Shown piece after piece: positions 1 through 11,232 of a stretch of 64,000 nucleotides of DNA. Numbering within the stretch: position 1 is the first letter of the stretch; the number at the start of each line of letters is the position of its first letter. Under the pieces are notes generated by a model that had not been told where the DNA came from, made no database searches, and saw only the letters and a list, made by a program, of their open reading frames with translations. The stretch is from Tubiluchus corallicola (lineage: Eukaryota; Priapulida; Priapulimorpha; Priapulimorphida; Tubiluchidae), in assembly GCA_030141605.1 (NCBI GenBank), contig JAQGDQ010000138.1, positions 62,001 through 126,000 on the forward strand, read 5' to 3'. The translations under genes were made by a program, and so were the position numbers.

Positions 1-2455
1 AACTCAGTCTTCATAAGAGGAAGAGTTTAAAGACAAACATTACCATTAAGAAACACAATCGGGGATTTCTTGAATAACCAAATTTGCTCCAAAGCCTCTC
101 TAACTAATAACCAAATAGCCCGCGAGGTGGCTTCCACTTTGACGACATCAACACATGTTAAGAAGGAGAAACATGTGTTCAACAAAAAGTAGCTATTTTA
201 CCTTGAGCTACAAAACCAGATAGACAACAAAACTAGGCCAATATCTAGGCCAAAGGCAGGTAAATTTGATCATGTGACCCAGGCCACCTAATGTTACAAA
301 AAAATCAGTGGCGACAGAAATCACAATTCTAATAAAAAATATTAACTATAATGGCAATCAATGTTATACCAACAATATCAATAAATTTTGGATTTTCTTC
401 AAAAATACATTAATAGAAAATAAGGCAATCAATTATTAATAGCGCATCACAATAGACAGCTTAGGTCGTCGAGTATTTCTTTGCGGACTAGTGCCAAGAG
501 AGGCCACTACAGTGCTTTGAGCATATTTAGTAACATATTCAGTATCCCATCCAATACATGTATAATTTTATTCAGTTTTTCATTCTTTTCATCTCTCTCA
601 TTATCTGTGTGAAAGTTGTAACTGTATATTTTAGGTGTTGCCATCTATTGATTAGTTACTTTAACATTTACTAGTTCAATTCACCCCTTATTACAATTGT
701 TCGGTCCAGTGAATATTCAAACTCTCTGTATCTCCCCTATTTTACTGTAATGGGATATGTGAAGCCATGTTTTTGCATAGTTCTTTACATATATAAACTG
801 GCTAGATTCCACTTCTAGCCGCTGTCTACTCATTCGTGATCACTGCAGGACACTCTGGTCCTCAGTGCAGCAGTCATGTTACCTATAACTATGTAGTGTA
901 CTTATTGTAATAAAAGTGTTTTAGTTTTGTGCAAACATGTAATCTGGTGTTTAGTTGTTTTCTACAAGTGTTAAATTTCGACTTCACAAATAACTTTCAC
1001 AATCTGCAAACATCTCGGCTCTTAGTTGTGTAATTTCTGGTTTTAATTCATCAACAGAGTGAAGCGATCTGAATGGCTGTTTTACTTCTCATTAATTCAG
1101 TTTTTACAGAATTCATTTCACTGGTTCAAAAAAAACAAATAGAACTGCTTAGTTTTGTCAACATTGTATTTGATACAGGTTTTGCAGCGGTACAGGCTGT
1201 GCCAATTTATTCTTCTCTGCACATGGTTCACACAAAATTTCTCCATTATCTCTGATATGTATGGTTGATTGATATTTCTTTAAGTCTGATTGTGAAATTT
1301 CAAGCTCATTTCAAACGTGCAAATGGCTTGTAAAAATAGGAATGCAATTGCCAGAACAACAATAAAGTGCAGTGCACTTAAAGTTAGAACATAGTCCTCG
1401 ACAGCACGCTTTAATAGCTTCTGGCAAATTATTCCACGTTGGATTCCAATCATCATACGTACGTACCTATCCACAACTATGACGGAATGTCTTGAGTACG
1501 TGCTCTGCTTACACTCACTTTGATCACAGAAAAAGTATTTCGATTCACCGAAATGATCAACCGTCGAAGAATCTACAAAAATTCTACCTTTTTTGGAATG
1601 GGCTCTGCTATGGCTTCCCGATGCATGTGAACTTTCCTAAAGTGCTTCAGCTCTTGTCAGCTTTTTAAATAACATGTGATATACACTCGGCGTGCCTCAA
1701 GTGTTCCTTTGATGTCTGACTCATCATTTTACTCGAATGTATAATTAAAGGAATGCGGTTAGCTTTTTTTAATTCCAACAGATTGTTATCAATGTACTCA
1801 TCACTAGTTTTTAATAGTTGACTTTTCGAAAGTCATCAAACTTTGATTCATGTTGTCTTCATAGCATAAATAGCACAGCTGCCAATTTGTCTGCTGCACC
1901 ATTGCATTACTAGTTTATCACTGCAGCTAGGCATAATTTTATCTGATTTTGGCGTTGTTAAATGTTTAGTTATTCCCTACAATATTTTACTAATCAAACA
2001 AGCAATACCCCGCCCTTTTGGTTACCACTGTTACCAAAAGTTTTAGTATCTAGAGAACTAGAGAAATTCTTTACACCAGGTATATGTCGAGCAAGCCAAG
2101 GAAAGCTTAAGACAAGCAAGGGGGCGTTTCTCGGCTAACGAAGGGAAATTAACTTGCAAGATAATAATCAAGGTTCAGTAGTATGTTGATCACACCAGTT
2201 GCAGAAACATCATATAATTTTGACAAATTTTGACAATTTTAGGAGTGTTGATTTCGTTGATCTCGAAATCACACAGAATAGTTTTGCAACATGACAACAT
2301 GGTGAAGATAAATGGATGGTTAAATGCTATTAACAATAAAAATGAATTAGGCAGTTAATCATAATTGAATGAAAAGATTGCGAAGTAACGAGCACTTCAC
2401 TAAAACAAGTTTTCTAATGTACATTGTTTAGTCGTCAGTTTGGCTTTTTGTACTC
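1..2455. other. gene-free stretch
   Basis: I see no exon with coding character on either strand. The only structured part is about 631-972, where a segment starting TGTTGCC has a TATATAAA box near 790 and an AATAAAAG signal near 910 and ends CTACA; this resembles a solo LTR, but I find no matching target-site duplication and do not call it as an element. Confidence 0.5.
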
Positions 2456-2702
2456 GAGGAGTATTTCCAGGATAATTCCGGGAAATAACCAGAGTTATGC
2501 CTGGAACTATTTCTTACATGTGAAATACTGCAACTGCTCTAATTTGCTATTTTAATGTATATTATTTATTCTTTAAAAATGCGGTCATTATGTACTCCAG
2601 AAATATTTTTGAGATAATTCCCGCAATAATCAGAGCTATTTCTGGAACTACCTCTTAAATGAAAGACAACGTGAAATACTTCAATTGCATCAAATAGCCA
2701 CT

Positions 2703-2735
<33 letters not shown>

Positions 2736-2815
2736 TATTTGTTTTTAATTCCGTATTACCTACACCAGGAATATTTTCGGGATAATTCTCGGAAATACCA
2801 TTCCTTAAATGAAGG
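2456..2815. repeat. ~142-bp imperfect tandem repeat, about 2.3 units
   Basis: The core GATAATTCcsGnAAtA recurs at 2471, 2613 and 2781, and the first two units also share a CAGAG-TAT-CTGGAACTA stretch, a GTGAAATAC stretch and an AT-rich end. Spacing is 142 then 168 bases; the second unit is lengthened by a (TA)n run at about 2703-2730. Units have diverged clearly, so the array is old. No protein is supported in it. Confidence 0.6.
2703..2730. repeat. (TA)n microsatellite
   Basis: Pure TA dinucleotide run lying inside the second unit of the 142-bp tandem repeat. Confidence 0.9.
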
Positions 2816-2861
2816 GCCAATCAGCCTGTGCCAATTTATCAAGTAAACAATTTTTGCTCTT

Positions 2862-2876
2862 AGCCCCCCCCCCCCT
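2862..2876. repeat. poly-C run
   Basis: Run of about 13 C between the tandem repeat and the LINE relic. Homopolymers of this length are prone to assembly and sequencing length errors. Confidence 0.85.
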
Positions 2877-2939
2877 AGTGTTGGCCTGACGCTCCTTACG
2901 GCCGAGTTTGTATAACACCTTCAATCCAAAAAATAAAAA

Positions 2940-3675
2940 GCCATTTCACACCTCTAATGCCGTCAGTTCAGCTTACACCACGCTACCGTGCTATGTACCG
3001 GTGCACTCTACTTACTGCCAATACTTTTTACTGTATATGCAACCGATTGTCTAATTAATAATTCTTCGGTTAATCTCATAAAATTCGCAGACGACTTTAC
3101 TAAACAAGGACATTACGCCACTAAAAAAAGCAAGAGAATGTATGTCTTAAGGAAACTGAAATCGTTTAATGTAGACAAAAACCTTTTGTTTTTACATTTC
3201 GGTTATTCAAAGTGTTGTTTTAGGTTGTACTGTGTGCTGGGGAGGCAATGCTAACTTATGTGAGAAAATGATTTAAACAGAATGGTCAAGAAATCTTGCA
3301 AATTATCCATGAATGACCATTTTTGAAATGTTGATATATTTTATATAAAGAAGCTTGTTGTAGTAACATTGATTCAGTTTTCTACAACAGCTCACATCCT
3401 TTAAACACTCAGATTACTGTTTATGAACGTCCTGGTCGATTTTTACTGATTAAAGGCAATAGAGAGATGTAAGCGTTCTTTCGCCCATGAGATTACTGCA
3501 AAATGGAAAATGAAGGTCTAAATTAATTGACTGTTTTACTGAGCGTAATTCGTGTTTGTACCAGTAATGTTAATTCACTATGTGAAATTGTACTATTTGT
3601 TGTTAATGTATGGTCAAGCTAAAGCAAATTTCGTTTTGGATCAATAAATATTAATTTAATCTAATCTAATCTAGT
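2940..3675 (+). mobile_element. decayed non-LTR retrotransposon (LINE) 3' end
   Basis: Translation from 2988 shows a reverse transcriptase palm: LPILFTVYATDCL followed by LIKFADDFT, the FADD catalytic box of CR1/Rex1-like LINEs. Straight after it the sequence jumps to the region normally over 100 residues downstream (RMYVLRKLKSFNVDKNLL), so an internal deletion has occurred; frameshifts follow, with CWGGNANLCEK and LNRMVKKSC readable in another frame. The 3' end at about 3640-3675 is an AATAAA-containing stretch followed by (TAATC)n, the short tandem tail typical of such elements. It is a dead relic; the clade is inferred from the motif spacing only. Confidence 0.75.
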
Positions 3676-5136
3676 CTGTATAACCATCGACTAAAACCCC
3701 CAATGCCCGCACATTTCGCATAAGTGGTCAGTGTTCATTTTTACGCAGTAAAAGCGATTTTCAAGACAAACTGATGCATAATTAGTGTTTGTTTAATGAA
3801 GAAATAAAAGCACGAGTATCATGTAATATAAGAGAACAGTAGTATACAGATTTATTAATACAAAATATTGGCACAAAAAATTACAATAAGCAGTGTATAT
3901 GTACTATTCTTTATGCACTATTTACACCTAAACAATACTCAACTCAACTTTTGCCATCAGTAACCTAAATATGTATATTGATATGTAAACATCAATTTTT
4001 CAATTACAAATTTCAAAATTTAACCGTAATTAGACAAATTTATGACAATTTTATGATGAATTTTGATCTCAATGACTCGTTTCCCGTTATGTTTTGCTAT
4101 AAATTCGCCAATTACCATATATTGGGTCTGAGATTCTCAGGAACGCCTCAGACATGTAGCTCCAATCTAAACATTACATCGTCACATAACATGTATTTTC
4201 CGAAATTCAACGAGTAAGCAACATTTTTGTTCCACATGGCAGTGTGCCTAAAATATCATAACAGCAGCTATGCTTTTGACATCACAATTATGCACAATTT
4301 AAAGAAAAGCGTCACTTAAGAAATGAAGAAACAATGACTTCCCAATAATGTTGCAAATTAAAAAGAGTACAAAAAATTGGCGCGTAGAGAACAAAGGTAG
4401 AAAAGTAATAACGTTAGCAACTCTTTAAGAAAAAGGCAATTTATTGTCAAACAAGTTGTCATGAGTTGTTACTGTTTCATGTTATTGAATTAAAATCAGT
4501 TGTGTTTTTGCAGCGAGCTTTTCCTTATTATCGCCTTGTGATGACCGCTAACTGGTATAATTTGCTAACGCATCATAGTGACAGCAGCCTATCTTGTTAG
4601 AAAACGAAGCCCGCTGTGAAATTTAGTACCTGTGATGACGTAAAGTGTTAGATTAGTCACTATTAGTATAAATTTGAGGTTTTCATCCACTATGAGCTAA
4701 GAATAATGTCCTTTGGCTTCGACCTAACTAACAAACCATAAACATCATCACCATCATCATCAAAGCCATAATGCACGATTGCCAACAACGGTATTAATTG
4801 AGTCCTTGATTTTCGCTTGGCCGTGTGACTTCTGCCGAAGAATCAACATAATTATTACATTCACGAAGTACGAATACGCACATCATCATGCTATAGGCCC
4901 AATTCTTTTACTGGGAGCAGAATCTTAGTTTACAAGCTAGAATTCAGCTTTGGACAGCTTTGGACAAATCAGTGGATAAAGATTAACTTGCGACACCTCT
5001 TATGTAAACGGTTATTCCTTAGCTTCTAATTGCCCTAAATGTGCTTAATGATTAAGTCGATAGTAACAAAATGTTGCATCGCCTGGCGGTGTCTTTTTGT
5101 CTGAAAGCAAATCTGCTTTTCAAAGTCGCAACTCCC

Positions 5137-5171
5137 CCTATCTCTCTCTCTCTCTCCCTCTCTCTCTCTCT
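5137..5171. repeat. (CT)n microsatellite
   Basis: About 35 bases of nearly pure CT dinucleotides with a single CCC interruption. Confidence 0.85.
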
Positions 5172-5757
5172 AATATAGAAGCAGCCCTACTGGCTACTTA
5201 TCTAGCATTGAATCTTACATTCTAAATATTATAGTACTAGGGAATTCGAATCGGACGTGGTTTAACAAAATTTCAAGATTCATGATGTGCTACATTAGCG
5301 GAATTAGCACCAAACAAAGCGCCAAAGAAAGTTGTGTGCAAGCAATGTAGATGACTACAAGTGATTATACATTATAAGTGTTTAGTACTTTAGCATGTGT
5401 TTAACACCAGAATTGCCAAAAGTTGCATACAAATATTGTCCGTCTTGAAGTTGTTGCATCCCGATAGAAAAGACTTTGTATTTCAAACGAAAACTACATA
5501 TATACAACAAACACCAATCGCGAACACCTGTTGCAGCAAGCTCTAGACTATACACGTGACATATTAGATGGCGCATCTCCCACCGTGCTGATCGATTTAT
5601 TGATCATGTGAACGCGATTCTCATGAATATGTGAATGTGAATTTCAGCTCATACAACTGGAGGCATGATTCCGTAGATAATACATTCCGCAATAATGTGA
5701 GTATAAACAATCTAGAGTATTATAAATTAAAAGTACCAATTAATGCGTTATAAGATC

Positions 5758-5763
5758 TTTATT
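5758..5763 (-). promoter_or_regulatory. candidate polyadenylation signal
   Basis: TTTATT on the plus strand, AATAAA on the minus strand, 544 bases past the TMEM221-like stop codon. It is the first canonical hexamer I noticed downstream; transcript data would be needed to confirm use. The surrounding AAATAAAGAT also resembles the tail of the SINE at 59.8 kb, so it could instead be repeat-derived. Confidence 0.25.
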
Positions 5764-6306
5764 TAAAGGTTAAGAAAAGACCAGTTGCATGTTGAGTTTG
5801 AAATGCCTAGATGGAAAAGTTATATACCTATTAGATTGACGCTAGGTGATACAACTTTTCAGTGTGAATTGTTTGCAGCTCACTTGTATATAACGTTTTC
5901 TTGCCCTTTAAGAGAACCTGTACAATGATTTCTTGTTATTGTTAACATTTGTTTGTGTTAGGCATCGAAGCAACTGCTTTTAATTCATGTTAATACAGAA
6001 ACACTGAAGGCTAGGATCATGAAACCTCGGATAGGGGGTCGAGGACTCACGCATCAGTCAATGTGAGTGGCTACCTAACCACTTGTCTTTCAGATACTAA
6101 TGCTACCCACCCACCCATCAATGATCAATAGTGCCAGGTAATGTTCACTTGTTTTCGCCACTTAAGCTGCATTCTTGAAAATATTTGCAGGTCTTCTTTC
6201 TCTGTCTGCAATTAGGGAATTTATGTTATTTACGTTATTACAATCTTATAAACACAGGTGAACATAGTGAGGCTTAGGTCCATTTACATTTAATTACAAA
6301 GAGCAT

Positions 6307-6587
6307 TCACACAAGAGTGGACAAAGCCCGTATATCGTCAGCTGTAAGAACGCTCCTGTGCCCAGATGCACTTAGTGTGTCACCATTGTCCTTGACATAG
6401 CCCTGATTATCAAGTCCTTGCTCATCTCGTCTCCTGAGTAAATCAGCAGGCATGTTCACTTGTTTTCGCCAAGTATAGGTGTTGTGTGCTGCCGTAACAA
6501 TGAAAAAACCAACGCCGCCTGCTAGGAAAGCTGTCGATATGGACGCCGTTTCAATTTTAAAGTGAACAAAAGCGAAAAGAACTAACA
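6307..6587 (-). CDS. TMEM221-like exon 3
   Basis: Acceptor TTTTTTTCCAG, then the end of helix 3, helix 4 and a charged cytosolic-type tail with RRRDEQG and TADDIRALSTLV before TGA at 6307. Confidence 0.8.
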
Positions 6588-9500
6588 CTGGAAAAAAAGT
6601 ATAACATTTTATAAATGTATCATTACTAATTTTTCTAGTTATATAAAAGTGTACATGTTGTAAGCCAAAACCATACTGATTGTACAGCATCACATGCCTA
6701 GGCTTAACGTAACAAATGTTAAGCACTGTTATACTAAAACCATTAATGATAATGATTTTACAAGTGTTCTTTTCTAAATTAAAATTGAATGATGGAATGA
6801 ATCAATAGTTAATAATTTTTAAGATCAAACTTGACCGAAATGAAAAGAACGTAAAAAGACAGAACTGATTCTGGATTTGAAAACCCGACCTTTGATTTAC
6901 AAGTTAAGCAAGATCGATAATAGACCACCCCTGATCGAGACACGTCTTAATCAATTGAAACATTCAGGTGCTACATAACAAGGAGATCTGCAAATAAACA
7001 TGTCCGTCGCTCATTCTGGTTTCATAAAATGTCTTTACAGAATATCAAACTACGCTAAATATGAAAAAACTGTTAGGCCTACATTTTTTGAACAACTTAC
7101 CTACAATAATCAAGAGGACGGAGAAAAAGAAACCTGTGATAACGATGTTTCTTGTGAACGAGCAATTTGCGAGAAAACGCCAAGCCCTAGAAGACAAAAA
7201 TTATCAGTCGAAATTGCTGTAGAGTGTATAAATACGGTTTTTAAGGTCCAGCAATTTTCTGTAAAAGTACATTCTGTCAGAGTTCACTCAGAATGTGAAA
7301 AATTCATTACACAAAATATGTATAAGCTTCAACAAATTTACGTTTATATGAAAAAGTTTTAAATAATAGCTGTAGCTGGCGAAATAAATAATTGTTCTAA
7401 ACTGTTCCTAAGTGAAAAATTGCATGTACTTAAACTGTTGTGGCACACTGCTCATATGCTTGTTTTCCCTAGTATTTTGATCTAAGTTTTGAGATAACAG
7501 AATAACAACTGTCTTAAAATTCTGCTGTTCGATTTGTTCAAAACACATCACGAAGATTACGTTACGAACATGAATTACATTTTAAAAGATCTGCTGAAAT
7601 GGGGCAGACTTTGTATACAAAAATGTCGTGCTTACAATGAAGCGGACGAAATAACTGAGTAGGGTGGTCATTGTTTGTGGCGTTAAGCAGCACCGAGCTT
7701 AGTAAGTAAGTAAATGAATGACCACCAGGAAAAGCCATTATGTGTGGTTTCATATGCCACACTGCCTCTAGCCATTTGCTTTAATGAACCTCGGCTTGTT
7801 TAGCAACCCGCTTTGCAGGATTATAATTATGTTTGATAATGAGTTTGGTTTCAGTCCCGTGAGAGACGTTAACACGAGTAGTAGCAGTCCTCATAATCAC
7901 ACAAAGTGATCATCGAAAGTTTTGCGCTCCACTGGGACTCGAACATGGACCTTTCGGTATATAGATAGCTATGTTAACTACTACACCACAGACGAACGTC
8001 ACTTTTCAGGGTTAGAAATTTACTCTACTAAACTATTACATGTCTGTCAATTGGGAGTCACAGTCATAAAGATACAGGAGTACTGTGTCAAGACAAGACG
8101 TAGTATAAGATCAGCTATGCAAAGGCGCAGAAGTAATAGGATAACGTGGTGTGAAATGAATTTCTGGGGTGAAATGGACACATTTGCCTTAAGGCTGTGT
8201 AAGTATTTAGCATGTTATTGAAATGTGAAGCTTCTAACAGTACAGTCTGTCCATTGCATAGACTAATTATTGCAAAAAGCTATTAAACTCATTGCTTGTT
8301 TTTTCAGTGATATTAGTATTTAACTAATATTGTTCTTGTCACCATGAAACACGTTACTTTGCAAAACCTTGTACCAGCGGTCTGTACAGGGATGCATAAA
8401 CGAAGTTCAGATGAAGAAAATAAAAGCATATTGAGCGTTTCGAATAGTGGCAGAAGCTAATAAACTGACATAATTGTTACAAATTAGAAGATTTTGAAGT
8501 TGTAGAATACGGGAAGAATACTTCCCAGAATTTTGTCAACAGGTGATGTAGAAATCCCAAGAATGACAGCTACAAGCTTCTGGAATAAACGGAGATGGCC
8601 TGAGATTGATGATAATACTTCTACGCCCCAGACAAAATAATGAAAGTGTTAACACAAAGTCCTACACCAGTTAATGATAGAGGCGTATGCATACTGTACA
8701 AAGATCCTGCCATGATGGAATCCCAGTATATTAAACCTGGACCACTTGTATAAGTAATCGACAATACAAGTTTTTTTCAGTATGAATAATTTCGATTTTT
8801 TAGTTTATCTATTATACCCGTTTCAACCCATAGATTACTAAAATGAATACTGTACAGCATTCGGTAAATATATTACCCATATCCAGAGGTGGAGTGAAAT
8901 GGGCCCTGCCTTTTTTAAAAAAAAATCGTGAAGTCAGCCAGAATGCTTTTGTTGCTACAGTCAGTTTTGCTAAACAAAACAAACTTAGAATGTTTAGTTG
9001 AAATAAAAAATCAACACATGATAAAAAAAGTTCAGTTTTTAAAAAATACAATTTAGAAAAAAACTAAGTCCTTTCACTCCACCTCCCCCTACTAAATTAC
9101 TAAATTAAAAAAAACCTGGAAAAGTTTTACACCTCCACTGGAACTCGAGCCCAACTGAGTGCTGGATTCCAACTTGCCAGAAAATAAAGAAATTTTTCCA
9201 TTAATCTGTAAGTAACGCTTTAAATCACAAGTTTTTTGACCCAGGAGTGGCTGCCTAGGTGACCTTTGGTCTTTCGTCACCCCGTCTCTAGTTTCGTTTA
9301 CTAATCAATGTTTTTGTAATGTACCTTATTAAGTACAAAGGGACAAATAAATTTAATGAACTGAATTGAATTGACAAAATTTACACAAGTTCATTTTGTG
9401 TGACACGCCTAATTCTTCATTTGCTTCTTAACGACTTGTTAACAAGCTACATTTTTCACAATTTGTTCACTTTCTTCTGTAATCAAGAAAATAAAAATAT

Positions 9501-11232
9501 TGGACTGTTAAACATTTCCAGATAGGAATTACTCTGCTGGTATCTACAGATAACAGAATAACGACTGTCTTAAAATTCTGCTGCCCGATTTCTTCAAAAT
9601 ACATAACGAAGATGATGCTACGAAATTTCAAAAAATCTGCTGAAATTCGACAGAATTTTGTTCATAAAAATGTCGTGTTTATAGTGACATTCGTTTTTAA
9701 GAAGCGAATGAAATAACTGGGTGCGGTGGTCATTGTGTAATGTGTATGGTCGTTAAGCAACACCTGTTTAGTAACTAAGTAAATGAATGACCACCAGGAA
9801 AAGCGTGTCTTGTGTGAAGATATCACTGCTGCTACCGTTATTACTTGGTTTGGTTTTCAACTTACAGATGGCGCCAGCGTGCAACACTTTACACATGTGA
9901 CATTTTCGAGCAAGACTGAGCTGATGTAAGCGGACAAATGCTAAATTGCAGGTTACGTTGAAAGTTTCCTTTATACATATTCTCGCTATTTTCGTCAACC
10001 TGTCTGGCAGTTGGTATAGATGCCTTGCATGACTTTCATCATCGATGGTTTGAGTATATTCTGCCCACAATACCCACACGTGCATTCTAGCCACAAGTCC
10101 GTTCTAAAAGTAGCTTGTACATTGTAGCCATTCGTGCAAATTAGCGGTTGGCTTATTCCAGCCATAAATGTCCCAGTGGAGGTGAAAATTTTGATTCAGC
10201 ATTGCTTTAGTGAGTTTAATAATAATGGCGTGTAGGCATAGACATCGTAGTATATATGGTAGTAGTACCTGCGGTTGAAACTTACGTAGCAAAGCTTACT
10301 CCTAATACTATGCAATACATTCGTATCGTAAACAAAAGGTAAAGCTATTACTAACAAAAAGCATCAACATACCTGACGTATCCTTGGCTTGTCTCCAGTA
10401 AAATTCTAACGATACAAGCGAATTGCATGGCACACACTAGTACACACAACAAATCCAGTACAGTTACACCATATAGTAATATTACACAAACTTGCACAAA
10501 TAACTTAGCCTCTTGTTTGCTAATACTTGACCGTGCTATAGGATTAATGTCCACTTCAAATGAAAATTTGTATAACAACTGAAGACCTAGTCCACCTAGC
10601 AGAATGGATCCCAGAAAAAACAATCCAAGCGAGAAGAGATTTTCCATGATGCCAGTATCGGTGCCAAAATGTCTTGGACATTGTATGACGATTGGTTTGT
10701 TTATTGTCACCTTTCGTCGTCCTTCTGGAGAACCTCTTTTTGGACTAGTACCATCTCGGATTCTCTTTTCACCTGTCCCGTGCTTCTTTCTATCAACTCC
10801 TTTGGAGTACTCAGTAGACCGACTGTCTTCTAGCCGAGACGTGGATGCAGTATTTGGGCTATTGTCGAATGGCACTTGTCCATTTGGTCGTCCTCGCGTC
10901 GGACTGCCGTTCCTTGTTTGGATCTGGATTCGACTAATGTCACGAGTCGGACTAGTTCGAGCTGGTGTATTGTTCACAGCCACAGAAGTGACATACCTAT
11001 TAGAAGAGATTGGCCGGGGGCTCAAATCCTGCAAGCTGAGTTTTGGTACATTAAGTCCAACTGGACTGCCACGTGCATCCACATTATGTCGTGGAGATTG
11101 TCCACCAACCCAATACCGCTGCGGTCCTTGGGTATACCCTGGAGTATACGGGTGATACACTGTCCCTGCGTGAGATCCAAACTTTGTTTCCCAAGGACCA
11201 TTCATTTTGTTGTGCGTTTCGGTGGTCACCAT
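6307..11232 (-). CDS. TMEM221-like four-pass membrane protein, three exons
   Basis: Exons 11232-10373, 7186-7101 and 6587-6307 join in frame (phases 2 and 1) to 408 codons plus stop, with GT donors and AG acceptors at both introns. Residues 1-190 are Pro/Ser/Thr/Arg-rich and look disordered. Hydrophobic segments follow at about 199-221 (ending LGLQLLYKF), 245-277, 300-325 and 333-350 (TAFLAGGVGFFIVTAAHNTY), then a polar 55-residue tail. Order and spacing of the helices, WRFL before helix 3 and the FEIE/FKIE-like turn between helices 3 and 4 match what I recall of vertebrate TMEM221, a poorly characterised membrane protein. The long N-terminal extension is absent from that family as I know it. 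The ATG at 11232 lies in a good context (ACCACATGG); an in-frame alternative Met is residue 10. Molecular function is unknown. Confidence 0.75.
7101..7186 (-). CDS. TMEM221-like exon 2
   Basis: 86-base exon with acceptor TTTTGTCTTCTAG and donor GTAAGT. It encodes RAWRFLANCSFTRNIV and the first half of helix 3 (ITGFFFSVLLIIV). It is the only stretch I found in the intron region that satisfies both neighbouring splice phases, and its content is what the family has at this position. Confidence 0.75.
7491..7741. repeat. dispersed ~250-bp repeat, copy 1, with 5S-rRNA-like end
   Basis: Matches 9547-9810 in direct orientation, from GATAACAGAATAAC to CCACCAGGAAAAGC. The last ~70 bases contain GGTGGTCATT and its perfect 10-base complement AATGACCACC. 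Between them GTTAAGCAGCACCGAGC followed by TTAGTA and ATGACCACCaGGaAA resembles the 3' half of 5S rRNA (A box, intermediate element, C box). It lies in intron 1 of the TMEM221-like gene. Confidence 0.6.
7925..7995 (-). repeat. tRNA-like relic (SINE head or tRNA pseudogene)
   Basis: On the minus strand TGGTGTAGTAG fits the pol III A box and GTTCGAGTC fits the B box, about 44 bases apart as in a tRNA. The T-arm and acceptor do not pair well, so this is not a working tRNA gene. No clear SINE body is recognised next to it. Confidence 0.5.
8340..8770 (-). mobile_element. decayed LINE fragment, C-terminal reverse transcriptase region
   Basis: The minus strand reads FHYFVWGVEVLSS, then FQKLVAVILGIS and, after a stop and frame change, SSSELRLCIPVQTAGTRF. 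This is the VWG...LQKxAVRxI...YxxRxxxxxxVPRxRTxxGxRSF layout at the end of jockey/CR1-type reverse transcriptases. Several stops and frameshifts make it non-functional. It lies between the two 250-bp repeat copies in intron 1 of the TMEM221-like gene. Confidence 0.5.
9115..9165 (-). repeat. possible second tRNA-like fragment
   Basis: CTCCACTGGAACTCGAGCCC here resembles CTCCACTGGGACTCGAACAT in the tRNA-like relic at 7928, suggesting another, more decayed copy of the same T-arm region. The B box is degenerate, so the call is weak. Confidence 0.25.
9228..9376 (+). repeat. LINE/SINE 3' end, copy 1
   Basis: GTGGCTG, then GACCTTTGGTCTTTCGTC with CACCCCGTCTCT, then an AT-rich stretch and a (GAATT)n tail ending near 9374. 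The same order occurs inverted at 50950-51060. A 3' hairpin stem followed by short tandem tail units is the hallmark of a non-LTR retrotransposon or SINE 3' end. Confidence 0.6.
9547..9810. repeat. dispersed ~250-bp repeat, copy 2, with 5S-rRNA-like end
   Basis: Direct repeat of 7491-7741. Shows GTTAAGCAACACC, TTTAGTA and ATGACCACCAGGAAAA in the same order, and the same GGTGGTCATT/AATGACCACC inverted pair. The two copies enclose 1.8 kb in intron 1; the ends are not TG/CA, so they do not look like LTRs. Confidence 0.6.
10373..11232 (-). CDS. TMEM221-like exon 1
   Basis: Start codon, the whole low-complexity N-terminal region, helix 1 and helix 2. It ends GTCAG with donor GTATGT, leaving two bases for the next exon. 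Reading through the donor gives only a few more codons before a stop. The plus strand also stays open opposite this exon (10604-11155), which I treat as a shadow because hydrophobicity, splice joins and family resemblance all fit the minus strand. Confidence 0.8.

Larger units (their letters stand above)
3676..6306. other. gene-free stretch downstream of the TMEM221-like gene
   Basis: No coding exon recognised. It contains a short CAT-rich run at about 4740-4765 and a (CT)n run at 5137-5171. The last few hundred bases before 6307 are the likely 3' UTR of the minus-strand gene that stops at 6307. Confidence 0.5.

Noticed and set aside
631-972. Solo LTR
   Set aside because: TG...CA-like ends, TATA and polyA signals are present, but no target-site duplication and no second copy in the window.
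7000-7362. 120-codon plus-strand open frame
   Set aside because: Opposite strand of the 86-base TMEM221-like exon, which fits splice phases and family content; the plus frame fits nothing.
10604-11155. 183-codon plus-strand open frame
   Set aside because: It lies opposite exon 1 of the TMEM221-like gene, has no domain or hydrophobic pattern, and is explained by the biased codons of that exon.
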